21,209 nt of DNA from JAICLL01 sp035252155 (GTDB lineage Bacteria; Planctomycetota; Planctomycetia; Pirellulales; JAICIG01): assembly GCA_035252155.1 (NCBI GenBank), contig DATFDL010000629.1, positions 1-21,209 of the forward strand, written 5' to 3'. Below are positions 14,658 to 21,209 of the stretch, piece after piece. Both the position numbers and the translations under genes were made by a program. Each line of letters opens with the position of its first letter. Position 1 is the stretch's first letter. The notes beneath the pieces are model-generated. The model ran no database searches. It saw only the letters and a list, made by a program, of their open reading frames with translations, and was not told the origin of the DNA.

Positions 14658-15832
14658 TCGCCGCCCCGCGAAAGAAAATCGTGCTGTTGGGCATGATGAG
14701 CCGCATGCCGGTGGCGGGCGTCGTGTGGCAGACGCTGCATTATCTGCTCGGCTTGCAGCGGCTGGGCTACGAGGTGTATTACGTCGAGACGCATGGCACG
14801 ACGCCGCGCAACTTTTTTGGCGACCCACGCGACAACGGCTGGCAAAAGGCGGCCGCATTTATCGACAAAGTACTGCGTCGCTACGATCTCGGGCACAACT
14901 GGGCCTTCCGCGCCCGGTTCGATCGCGAACAGAGCTTCGGATTGAGCGACAGCGAGTTGGATGGCCTTTATCGCTCGGCCGATTTCATTATCAACCTTCA
15001 CGGAGGCACCGAGCCGCTGCCCGAACACCATGCCACCGGACGACTGGTGTTTCTGGAAACCGACCCAGTGGAGCTGCAGATTCAACTCCACGACCGTTGC
15101 CAGGCCGCCACCGATTATCTGGCGCCGCACTGCGCGTTCTTTACGTTCGGCGAAAATTACGGCAACGCCGATTGCGGCTTGCCTGTCTCCGAGCGATTTC
15201 GGTTTCAGCCGACGCGACAGCCGGTGTTGTGCGATCTTTGGCAGCACAACGGCAATGGGCATGCCGACACGCTGACAACCATCGGCAACTGGCGGCAGCC
15301 GCATCGGCAGGTGTCCTTTCGCGGCGAGGTGTATCACTGGAGCAAACACTACGAGTTTCTCAAGTTCATCGATCTTCCGGCCCGCACAGGGCAGCCTTTC
15401 GAACTTGCGCTGAGCAGCGGCAGCCTGAATGCCGACGACGCTTCGCTGCTGCAAAGCAAGGGTTGGCGCGTCACGGATGCCCTGAGCTTTTCTGACGACC
15501 TCGAGGCTTATCGCCACTACATCACGTCGTCTCGCGGCGAATTCACGGTGGCGAAAGATCAGAATATCCGTTTGCGCAGCGGCTGGTTCAGCGACCGCAG
15601 CGCCACGTACCTGGCGGCTGGCCGGCCCGTGATCACGCAAGAGACCGGCTTTAGCAACATTTTGCCCATCGGTCGCGGCTTGTTCGCGTTCAGCACGTTG
15701 GACGAGGCGGCCGACGCCGTCGAGCAGATCGACGCCGATTACGAGCTCCACTCGCGTGCTGCCCGCGAAATCGCGCAGGAATACTTCGCCGCGGAGGGCG
15801 TGTTACGCGATTTGCTGGAAAGGGTCGGCTGA
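14654..15832 (+). CDS. Glycosyltransferase, GT-B fold, CgeB/GT4-like
   Basis: The 392-residue protein starts with a GT-B-like nucleotide fold strand (KKIVLLGMMSRMPVAG) and a helix with QTLHYLLGLQRLGYEVYYVE, in which the enzyme scans for acceptor-side contacts. The C-terminal half carries the donor-side segment GWFSDRSATYLAAGRPVITQETGF (split here as GWFSDRS...AGRPVITQETGFS, about 315-340), typical of CgeB-like and GT4-like transferases that recognise a nucleotide sugar. No membrane segment is visible, so it is probably a cytoplasmic or peripheral enzyme. The sugar is unknown. The partial gene at the window's end is a distant relative. It overlaps the ABC gene by 4 bases and the next gene by 1. 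Confidence 0.82.
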   Translation: MIAAPRKKIVLLGMMSRMPVAGVVWQTLHYLLGLQRLGYEVYYVETHGTTPRNFFGDPRDNGWQKAAAFIDKVLRRYDLGHNWAFRARFDREQSFGLSDSELDGLYRSADFIINLHGGTEPLPEHHATGRLVFLETDPVELQIQLHDRCQAATDYLAPHCAFFTFGENYGNADCGLPVSERFRFQPTRQPVLCDLWQHNGNGHADTLTTIGNWRQPHRQVSFRGEVYHWSKHYEFLKFIDLPARTGQPFELALSSGSLNADDASLLQSKGWRVTDALSFSDDLEAYRHYITSSRGEFTVAKDQNIRLRSGWFSDRSATYLAAGRPVITQETGFSNILPIGRGLFAFSTLDEAADAVEQIDADYELHSRAAREIAQEYFAAEGVLRDLLERVG

Positions 15833-16233
15833 TGAATCAAGCGATCCGAAACTTCACCTGGATCATCGCCGCACTGTTCCTAGTCACCGGCGCCTGCGCA
15901 CCGGCCGTGCCAAACAGGCCGGTCACCACGGACCCCGCTGCCGCCAAGGCGCCTCCCTTTGTGACTGCCACGACTCAACCCAGCGGGCAGGGCGAAGCCC
16001 CACAGTGGACGATTACCTGGGACGTAGGTGCCAGCACCACCGGCCAAGTCTTCGTCTCTGTTGATAATGGCCCCGAAAAGCTGTTTGCCGAAGACCGGCG
16101 CGGCGTCAAGCCGGTCAAATGGAAAGTCAAAGGACGGCAGGAATTTCGGTTGTATGACGGCAAGGACCATCAGCGCCGGCTTGCCTCGGTCGTGGTCGAT
16201 GGTCCAACGGGCGCGCCGCCGGAGGCGAAATAA
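15832..16233 (+). CDS. Small lipoprotein with Ig/FnIII-like domain
   Basis: The 133-residue protein has a 20-residue hydrophobic signal (NFTWIIAALFLVTGA) and a lipobox-like VTGAC with C22. A Pro/Thr-rich linker (23-55) follows. It then has a compact beta-rich module (about 57-125) with the recurring pattern WTITWDVG...TGQVFVSVDNG...LFAE...FRLYDGKDH...LASVVV. I recognise this pattern from Ig/FnIII-like modules that accompany glycan-synthesis genes. It probably lies at the periplasmic side of a membrane and may bind glycan or a partner in the pathway; this is inference. The ATG overlaps the previous stop (TGATG). The next gene starts 5 bases after its stop. Confidence 0.78.
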   Translation: MNQAIRNFTWIIAALFLVTGACAPAVPNRPVTTDPAAAKAPPFVTATTQPSGQGEAPQWTITWDVGASTTGQVFVSVDNGPEKLFAEDRRGVKPVKWKVKGRQEFRLYDGKDHQRRLASVVVDGPTGAPPEAK

Positions 16234-16238
16234 ATTCA

Positions 16239-17828
16239 ATGGCCCCTCAAAAGCAAAAATCGCGTCGCCGTCGCGTCCGCGCCGATCATTCTCTGCGCAC
16301 TCGCTTTCAGCGGCTTGTTCCGGCCCTGGTGCCGGTCGGCTCGCGGCTTGTCGTCATTAGCAAAGGCGACGAAGACTTGCTCCGGCTCGACCACCTTAAA
16401 GCCGAGCACTTCTCGCAGACTCGCGCTGGCGAGCCGGTGCATTATTGGCCTTCGGGCAGCCTGTCGGCGATGGTGCAGTTGGAGGCCGCGCGAGCTCGCG
16501 GGGCTCAATATCTGGCGATTCCGCAAACGTTCTCATGGTGGCTCGATCACTATCACGATTTTCACAAACACCTCAAGACCCGCTACCGATTGCAGCATGC
16601 CGACGACCGTGCGGGCCATCTTTATGATCTTCGCGCAGTCGTGGCGCCCCAGGCGACTTCAGCAGGCGGCGCGATGACGCGCTTTCTTAGCCCATCACTG
16701 GAAACCGCCCAGACGCAAACCGCCGTTCTCGATTGGGGCGCCGATCTCGATCCCGTCACGCTCCCAGAATCGGTCCTGCTCTTTTCACCGCCCGGGGCCG
16801 ACCTTAATCGAAATCACCTGCCGTATCTCGACGACAGCGTTGACATCGTGGCGATCGCGGGCGGCGATATCCGCCGACGCACCGAAGCTTGGCGCGTGGC
16901 TCGGCAGGGAGTTCTCTCGGTGCACCACTCGCCTGACACGATTGACTTCCAACGAAAGCGGCCGTCCCTCGCGGCCACTACGGCGAGCGTGTCGATCGTC
17001 GTTCCGACCTACAACGGCGGTGAGCGCGTACTCTGCTGTCTTCGCGCGGTCGTCGAGACGCTGCCGGCCGATTTCAGAGGCGAGATTCTCGTCGTCGACG
17101 ACGCCTCAACGGACGACAGTCGCAGATTATTAGAGCAATACGCGCGCGTCGAGCCGGTCGTGCGCGTGCTTGCCAACGACCAAAACCTCGGCTTCATTCG
17201 CTCCTGCAACCACGCCGCCCGCAGCGCGATTGGTGACATTCTTGTATTCCTAAACGACGACACGCTACCGCTGCCCGGTTGGCTTTCGCCGCTGGTGTCT
17301 CTGCTGCAAACCGTCGATGACGCTGGTGCGGCAGGCGCACAGCTTCTTTATCCCGATGGCAGCTTGCAAGAGGCCGGCGCCGTTATTTTTCGTGATGCCA
17401 CAGGCGCCAACGTCGGCCGCGGCGACTATCATCCAGAGCGTCCGCTTTATTCGTTCGTTCGCGCGGTGGACTACTGCTCCGGGGCGGTTCTGGCGACTCC
17501 TCGCGAGCTGTTCCTCGGCAGCGGAGGCTTCGATGAGCAGTACTGTCCGGCATACTACGAAGACTCCGACTACTGTTTTCGCCTGCGCAGCATCGGCCGC
17601 AAAACGTACTACCAGCCGTCCAGCAAAGTCATTCACTTGGAGGGCGCCAGTAATGGCCGGTCGGCGGATGCCGGCACAAAGCGCTACCAGAATGTGAACC
17701 GTGCAAAATTTCTCCAACGGTGGCAGTCGGTAATTGCCCACCAGCCGTCCTCGCCGCCGCATTTCGGCCTCTCGACGTGGTATGCGTTAATGCACGCTCA
17801 CGATCATGGAAATGGAGGCGGGCCATGA
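16239..17828 (+). CDS. GT2 glycosyltransferase with N-terminal SKGD domain
   Basis: The 529-residue protein has three parts. Residues about 28-128 form a domain centred on VVISKGD (S41-D44) with SWWLDHYHDFHKHL near its end. Residues about 160-245 are a linker domain (LLFSPPGAD...LPYLDDSVDIVAI). Residues about 250-500 are a GT2 catalytic domain with SIVVPTYNGG, LVVDDAST, NLGFIRSCN, the DxD-like VFLNDDT, and YYEDSDYCFRL with the general-base aspartate. The GT2 part resembles rhamnosyltransferase (WbbL-type) inverting enzymes; the sugar is not determined. The N-terminal domain reappears at the C-terminus of the next gene's product. There is no membrane segment. ATG 16239 lies 5 bases after the lipoprotein stop, and the gene ends with a 4-base overlap into the GT4 gene. 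Confidence 0.9.
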   Translation: MAPQKQKSRRRRVRADHSLRTRFQRLVPALVPVGSRLVVISKGDEDLLRLDHLKAEHFSQTRAGEPVHYWPSGSLSAMVQLEAARARGAQYLAIPQTFSWWLDHYHDFHKHLKTRYRLQHADDRAGHLYDLRAVVAPQATSAGGAMTRFLSPSLETAQTQTAVLDWGADLDPVTLPESVLLFSPPGADLNRNHLPYLDDSVDIVAIAGGDIRRRTEAWRVARQGVLSVHHSPDTIDFQRKRPSLAATTASVSIVVPTYNGGERVLCCLRAVVETLPADFRGEILVVDDASTDDSRRLLEQYARVEPVVRVLANDQNLGFIRSCNHAARSAIGDILVFLNDDTLPLPGWLSPLVSLLQTVDDAGAAGAQLLYPDGSLQEAGAVIFRDATGANVGRGDYHPERPLYSFVRAVDYCSGAVLATPRELFLGSGGFDEQYCPAYYEDSDYCFRLRSIGRKTYYQPSSKVIHLEGASNGRSADAGTKRYQNVNRAKFLQRWQSVIAHQPSSPPHFGLSTWYALMHAHDHGNGGGP

Positions 17829-19420
17829 GCAAGTCAGCCGTCGTCTGCGCTCCCGTCATGCCCGAGTTTGACCGCGAAAGCGGGTCGCGCCGACTTTATG
17901 ATCTGATCGTGCTGCTGCAAGACTTGGGTTGGCGGGTGACTTCCGTCTGCCGAAAACGAGTCGAAGCGAACCGCTATTCGCGCCTGCTGCAACAACGGGG
18001 CGTTGCCACCTACACCGGCATCGATGCCAACGCCGCGGCCGAACTTTTCGAGAAGGGATCGTTTGACCTCGCTTTGTGCGTTTTTTGGGACGTCGCGGAG
18101 GCATATCTGCCGGCGCTGCGGGCAACCGCCCCGCGCACGCGGTTGCTCGTCGATTCGGTCGATATTCATTTTCTGCGGATGGCGCGAGGCGTGTTTTGCG
18201 GTTCCTCCGAAGGCGGCGTGCCGCAGATGAAGCCAGAACGCGGGGTGGAGATCATCCGCGAGTTGAACACGTACGCCGCCGCCGACGCCGTACTGACCGT
18301 TTCTGAGAAAGAACGGGGGCTGCTCAAAGACCTTCTCGGCAGCGGCGCCCCGATTTTCACAGTCCCTGATTGCGAAGATTTGCGGCCGGCAACGCTCGAC
18401 CCGGCCGCGCGCCGAGGAATTCTATTCCTGGGCAACTTCAAGCATCCACCCAACGCCGGCGCGGCTGAGTTTCTGCTGCGCGACATCGTGCCCTTGCTCG
18501 ACCGTGAGCTGCTGGAACAACATCCACTGTATGTCGTAGGCAATGCACTCGATGGCCGGTTCCGCGAGTTTGCCGAATCGAACCAATCCATTCGTCTCGT
18601 CGGCTGGGTTCCTGAAGTCGAGCCTTACTTGACAGCGGTCCGCATTGCCGTCAGTCCCCTCCTCTACGGCGCCGGCACCAAGCGGAAATTGATCCAGTCG
18701 CTGATGATCGGCACGCCGACCGTATGCACCGAGATCTCGGTGGAAGGGCTCGGCCTGCGTCATGGGAGCGAAGTGCTCGTTGCGAACGATCCGAAAAGTT
18801 TCGCGGCTTCAATCACCCAACTTCTCACCGACGACGACTTATGGCAGCGCCTCGCGCGAGCGGGCATCTCGTTCATCAAGCAGGCTCACACGCGCGAGGC
18901 AGCGAAAAATAAGCTGCGTGAAGCTGTCGAGGCGGTTCTGTCGGCGCCGGGGCGTCCTGCGCCGACCGAGTCGACGGGCAGACATGCTTACCAAGAGCTG
19001 ATCCACCGAACGCGCGCCGGGGTTCGTCGCGCCGTGCCGCCGGGAGCCGCCATCGCAGTTGTCTCCAAGGGCGATCCGCAACTGTTACTTTTCGACCAGA
19101 TACGCGGTGTCCCGTTTCCGCAGGATGTACACGGTGAATATGCCGGCTACCATCCGCGCAACAGCGCTGAGGCGATCGAGCATCTTGCTGAGCTTGTTCA
19201 AAAGGGGACCCAGTATCTCGTGTTCCCGGCTACCTCGTTCTGGTGGTTCAAGCACTACCGCGAGCTGGCGACCCATCTTGAGGCAACGGCCAAGCGAGTT
19301 TGGGCTGACGACGACTGCGTGATATTTCAACTCACCTTGCATCCAACAAGCCGAGGAAAAAAAGCCGGCAAGCCATCCAGGGGGCGTCGGCGGCACTCGG
19401 CGCTCAAGATTCCTCGATAA
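17825..19420 (+). CDS. GT4 glycosyltransferase with C-terminal SKGD domain
   Basis: From ATG 17825 the product is 531 residues. The N-terminal half (1-185) is a GT-B fold domain. The donor domain holds ILFLGNFKHPPNAGA, YVVGNALDGRF, RLVGWVPEVEPYL and GAGTKRKLIQSLMIGTPTV followed by TEISVEGLG, the usual GT4 donor-binding glutamate region. Residues about 403-510 form a second domain, AIAVVSKGD (S414-D417) to FWWFKHYRELATHL, homologous to the N-terminus of the preceding GT2 enzyme. An upstream in-frame start at 17720 is rejected because it lies inside the GT2 gene; ATG 17825 overlaps its stop by 4 bases, has GGAGG upstream, and places the Rossmann-like strand at the N-terminus. The C-terminus is basic (GKKAGKPSRGRRR). 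Confidence 0.9.
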   Translation: MSKSAVVCAPVMPEFDRESGSRRLYDLIVLLQDLGWRVTSVCRKRVEANRYSRLLQQRGVATYTGIDANAAAELFEKGSFDLALCVFWDVAEAYLPALRATAPRTRLLVDSVDIHFLRMARGVFCGSSEGGVPQMKPERGVEIIRELNTYAAADAVLTVSEKERGLLKDLLGSGAPIFTVPDCEDLRPATLDPAARRGILFLGNFKHPPNAGAAEFLLRDIVPLLDRELLEQHPLYVVGNALDGRFREFAESNQSIRLVGWVPEVEPYLTAVRIAVSPLLYGAGTKRKLIQSLMIGTPTVCTEISVEGLGLRHGSEVLVANDPKSFAASITQLLTDDDLWQRLARAGISFIKQAHTREAAKNKLREAVEAVLSAPGRPAPTESTGRHAYQELIHRTRAGVRRAVPPGAAIAVVSKGDPQLLLFDQIRGVPFPQDVHGEYAGYHPRNSAEAIEHLAELVQKGTQYLVFPATSFWWFKHYRELATHLEATAKRVWADDDCVIFQLTLHPTSRGKKAGKPSRGRRRHSALKIPR

Positions 19421-19429
19421 CGTAAGCAC

Positions 19430-20494
19430 ATGTTGTTTTCCAAGGATCTGCTCTTCATCCATGTGCCCAAGACCGGTGGAATGTCGGTCACCGAATGTTT
19501 GTTGGACATTCTTCCGCCACCTGTTTATTACAGCCATCCCGAGCACGACTCCGCGCTGGAAGGCAGGGGCATCGTGCAGTTGGCTGGCACGCGGCACGAA
19601 ACCTTGGAAGAGGCGGCGATGATCGTGCGCCGGTGGGGATTTGATCTCGACACGTTTCCGCGCATTCTAGCCGTCATACGGAACCCTTACTCTCTAGAGG
19701 TGTCGAGGTACGCGTATTTGCAGGCGGGGCACCCCTGGGATCGTGGAGAAAATCAGAGGCTGGCTATGACGTGCGATTTCGAGACGTTCGCCCGCTGTAG
19801 CACGCATCACAGTGGTCCGAAGCGGCCTATCGAGAGCTATTTTCTGGTTAATGGGCGGCTTCCGGCGAATGTAACCCTGCTGCGATTCGAGAACCTGCAT
19901 GATGAGGTGACGAGTCTGGCGAGCTCGCTCGGGCTACCGCCGCCGGAAAACTTTCCTTGGAAGAATCGGTCGATACATCACGACTTTCGCGCTTACTACA
20001 CGGCGGAGGCCGAGCGAGCAGTGCGGCAGCGATACCGTTGGTTGTTTGACAACGGCTACTACCCGTCCATGGACATCACGGAAACCGATGAAATGGCATA
20101 TCGCAGCCGACGCGAAATGCCTCTGTCGGGCCCCGTTGTGCAGTATGGACCGCTGTCAGGCTACTGGCCAGATGGTTGGGCCGGAGACTGGTTTCGCTTC
20201 ACGGTTCTTCCCACGGCGCCGGTGACGGCGATGGAAATCAGTGGACTCTCTCCGAACGCTTGCGGGCCGTCGGCACGTTTGACGGCTAATATCGCTGATG
20301 CGCGCTTCGAAACGACCGTGGAGGCGGGAAAGTCGTTTTGCTGGCGCCTCGACGTGGCACATGGACTCGCGCCGCTGCACGTGGTCGTTCATTCGTCGGA
20401 GTCGTGGTGCCCCGCCAACGCGGGGCAGTCTCCCGATCGCCGCCGGCTGGCGTTCAAACTGCGGGAAATCAGTTTTGAAGCTGCAAGCAAATGA
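19430..20494 (+). CDS. Sulfotransferase family protein with C-terminal beta-rich domain
   Basis: The 354-residue protein carries the PAPS 5'-phosphosulfate loop in FIHVPKTGGMS (PKTGG 13-17) and the 3'-phosphate site in VIRNPYSLEVSRY (R84, S88). Both are standard for the sulfotransferase family and place it in the carbohydrate sulfotransferase-like group. Residues about 238-350 form a separate module (LSGYWPDGW, DWFRFTVLPT, MEISGL, DRRRLAFKLREISFE), a beta-sandwich-like pattern also seen attached to glycosyltransferases in glycan clusters. Sulfating a sugar of the exported product, with PAPS as donor, is inferred. It starts 9 bases after the GT4 stop. Codon use here looks less GC-rich than in the genes before it, which may reflect separate acquisition. 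Confidence 0.86.
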   Translation: MLFSKDLLFIHVPKTGGMSVTECLLDILPPPVYYSHPEHDSALEGRGIVQLAGTRHETLEEAAMIVRRWGFDLDTFPRILAVIRNPYSLEVSRYAYLQAGHPWDRGENQRLAMTCDFETFARCSTHHSGPKRPIESYFLVNGRLPANVTLLRFENLHDEVTSLASSLGLPPPENFPWKNRSIHHDFRAYYTAEAERAVRQRYRWLFDNGYYPSMDITETDEMAYRSRREMPLSGPVVQYGPLSGYWPDGWAGDWFRFTVLPTAPVTAMEISGLSPNACGPSARLTANIADARFETTVEAGKSFCWRLDVAHGLAPLHVVVHSSESWCPANAGQSPDRRRLAFKLREISFEAASK

Positions 20495-20522
20495 TGTCGG
20501 CCTTGGCAAATCCTGAGCATTG

Positions 20523-20840
20523 ATGAGAATAGCGGGAATAGACATGCATCTACCTGGTGTCGATTGTGATGAGGCTTGGGAGCGGGTCGCCGCACAAGTT
20601 CTCGCGCTCGCCAAAACGGAAGAGAACCGTGACCGGCCGCAAAGACTGGTGCATGGAGGAACGGCGATTCTGGACCGAACAGTCACTACTGAGGCATTCC
20701 TCATTTTCAACCGTGCCTACGAGGTTCTTCTCTGTAATAGTTATCTGTCAACGAAGCATGGGGATCGAATGCGCGACGTTTTTCCGAAATCTCCGTGGCA
20801 CGGCGGCGGTAGTTTCTGGATGCGGCGCGTCGGGGCGTAG
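20523..20840 (+). CDS. Uncertain small ORF, unknown function
   Basis: This is an open frame of 105 codons beginning MRIAGIDMHLPG and ending in a stop at 20840. It lies in the gap of nearly 400 bases between the sulfotransferase and the last glycosyltransferase, on the same strand. It has a normal mix of residues including several tryptophans and a hydrophobic stretch (EAFLIFNRAYEVLLCNSYL), which favours coding. However, there is no clear ribosome-binding site, third positions are not strongly GC, and no family is recognised. It could be a real small protein, a broken gene fragment, or chance. Confidence 0.35.
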   Translation: MRIAGIDMHLPGVDCDEAWERVAAQVLALAKTEENRDRPQRLVHGGTAILDRTVTTEAFLIFNRAYEVLLCNSYLSTKHGDRMRDVFPKSPWHGGGSFWMRRVGA

Positions 20841-20876
20841 TGTGGTCGCCGCGCCTTTTGAGGCATCAGCTCATAC

Positions 20877-20880
20877 AGGA
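20877..20880 (+). promoter_or_regulatory. Shine-Dalgarno-like AGGA before the ATA start
   Basis: AGGA lies 7 bases upstream of codon ATA 20888, a normal spacing. It is the main local support for initiation there rather than at TTG 20945. Confidence 0.45.
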
Positions 20881-20887
20881 TTAGACC

Positions 20888-21209
20888 ATACGAACCACCA
20901 TTGCCATCTCAGGCGCCCTCGCTCAAAGCGCTCGCAACGGCGGTTTGGCATGGTGCTTCTTGCAGTTCGCGCTCGGGTTGAAGCGCCTGGGCTGCAAAGT
21001 GCTGTTTCTCGATCGGCTCGGCCCGGAAATGTGCGTCGATAGCCATGCGCAGCCGACGACCTTGGAACGATCCACAAATCTGCGTCACTTTTTGAAAGTG
21101 ATGCGAGAATTCGAACTCGGTGAGAACTTCTCGCTGGTTTACAACCACGGAGAGCAGGTCATCGGGCAGCCGCGGGCACGAGTGCTGGAATGGGCGCTCC
21201 ACGCGGATT
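20888..21209 (+). CDS. Glycosyltransferase, N-terminal part (truncated by window end)
   Basis: An open frame runs to the end of the window for 107 codons and reads as the N-terminus of a GT-B-type glycosyltransferase: IAISGALAQSARNGG, WCFLQFALGLKRLGCKVLFL, then LRHFLKVMREFELGENFSLV. The helix LGLKRLGCKVLFLD lines up with LGLQRLGYEVYYVE in the protein encoded from 14654, which suggests distant relatives. An in-frame stop (TAG 20882-20884) closes the frame just upstream. No ATG, GTG or TTG precedes the conserved strand. The codon in the expected place is ATA (20888), with AGGA 7 bases before it; TTG 20945 would remove the glycine-rich loop. A mutated or non-standard start is therefore likely, and the rest of the gene lies outside the window. 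Confidence 0.7.
   Translation, partial: MRTTIAISGALAQSARNGGLAWCFLQFALGLKRLGCKVLFLDRLGPEMCVDSHAQPTTLERSTNLRHFLKVMREFELGENFSLVYNHGEQVIGQPRARVLEWALHAD

Noticed and set aside
17720..17824. Upstream extension of the GT4 gene
   Set aside because: It overlaps the end of the GT2 gene in another frame; ATG 17825 with a 4-base overlap and GGAGG upstream is better.

Overview
The window is GC-rich bacterial DNA, most likely from a member of the Planctomycetota, probably in or near Pirellulales. This rests on a DUF1559 prepilin-like protein with an H-X9-DG tail, a small membrane protein opening with the planctomycete-typical NPYASP motif, an OleA-like thiolase, and palindromic 'GTAGGGTGGG' intergenic elements. 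No rRNA, tRNA, CRISPR array, phage gene or transposase was seen.

Left part (1-9840): mostly single housekeeping or accessory genes on both strands. In order they are a classical SDR oxidoreductase (+), a small putative lipoprotein (-), a class I glutamine amidotransferase-like (peptidase C26) protein that lacks its nucleophilic cysteine (-), an OleA/KAS III-like thiolase (+), a small membrane protein overlapping a NUDIX hydrolase (+), an RmlD-like extended SDR lacking the usual catalytic lysine (-), a paired inactive/active M16 metallopeptidase operon (-), and a DUF1559 prepilin-like protein with a good sigma70-type promoter (-). Repeats lie in the gaps: a heptamer tract between convergent genes, three copies or fragments of a palindromic element, and a nested inverted repeat near 6.1 kb.

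Right part (about 10200-21209): a compact, one-directional cluster whose genes mostly overlap by 1-4 bases. It encodes a glycoside hydrolase-GT2 membrane fusion, an MsbA-type ABC exporter, a CgeB-like glycosyltransferase, a small Ig-like lipoprotein, a GT2 enzyme, a GT4 enzyme, a sulfotransferase with a C-terminal beta-rich domain, an uncertain small ORF, and the start of another glycosyltransferase that runs off the window. The reading I favour is assembly, export and possible sulfation of a surface or secreted polysaccharide or glycolipid. The product itself cannot be deduced from sequence.

The most interesting points are a roughly 100-residue 'SKGD...WW..HY' domain shared by two adjacent glycosyltransferases at opposite ends of the proteins, the GH-GT2 fusion with its own C-terminal domain, two enzymes with key catalytic residues replaced, an OleA homologue without an ole operon beside it, and a glycosyltransferase whose best-supported start codon is ATA.
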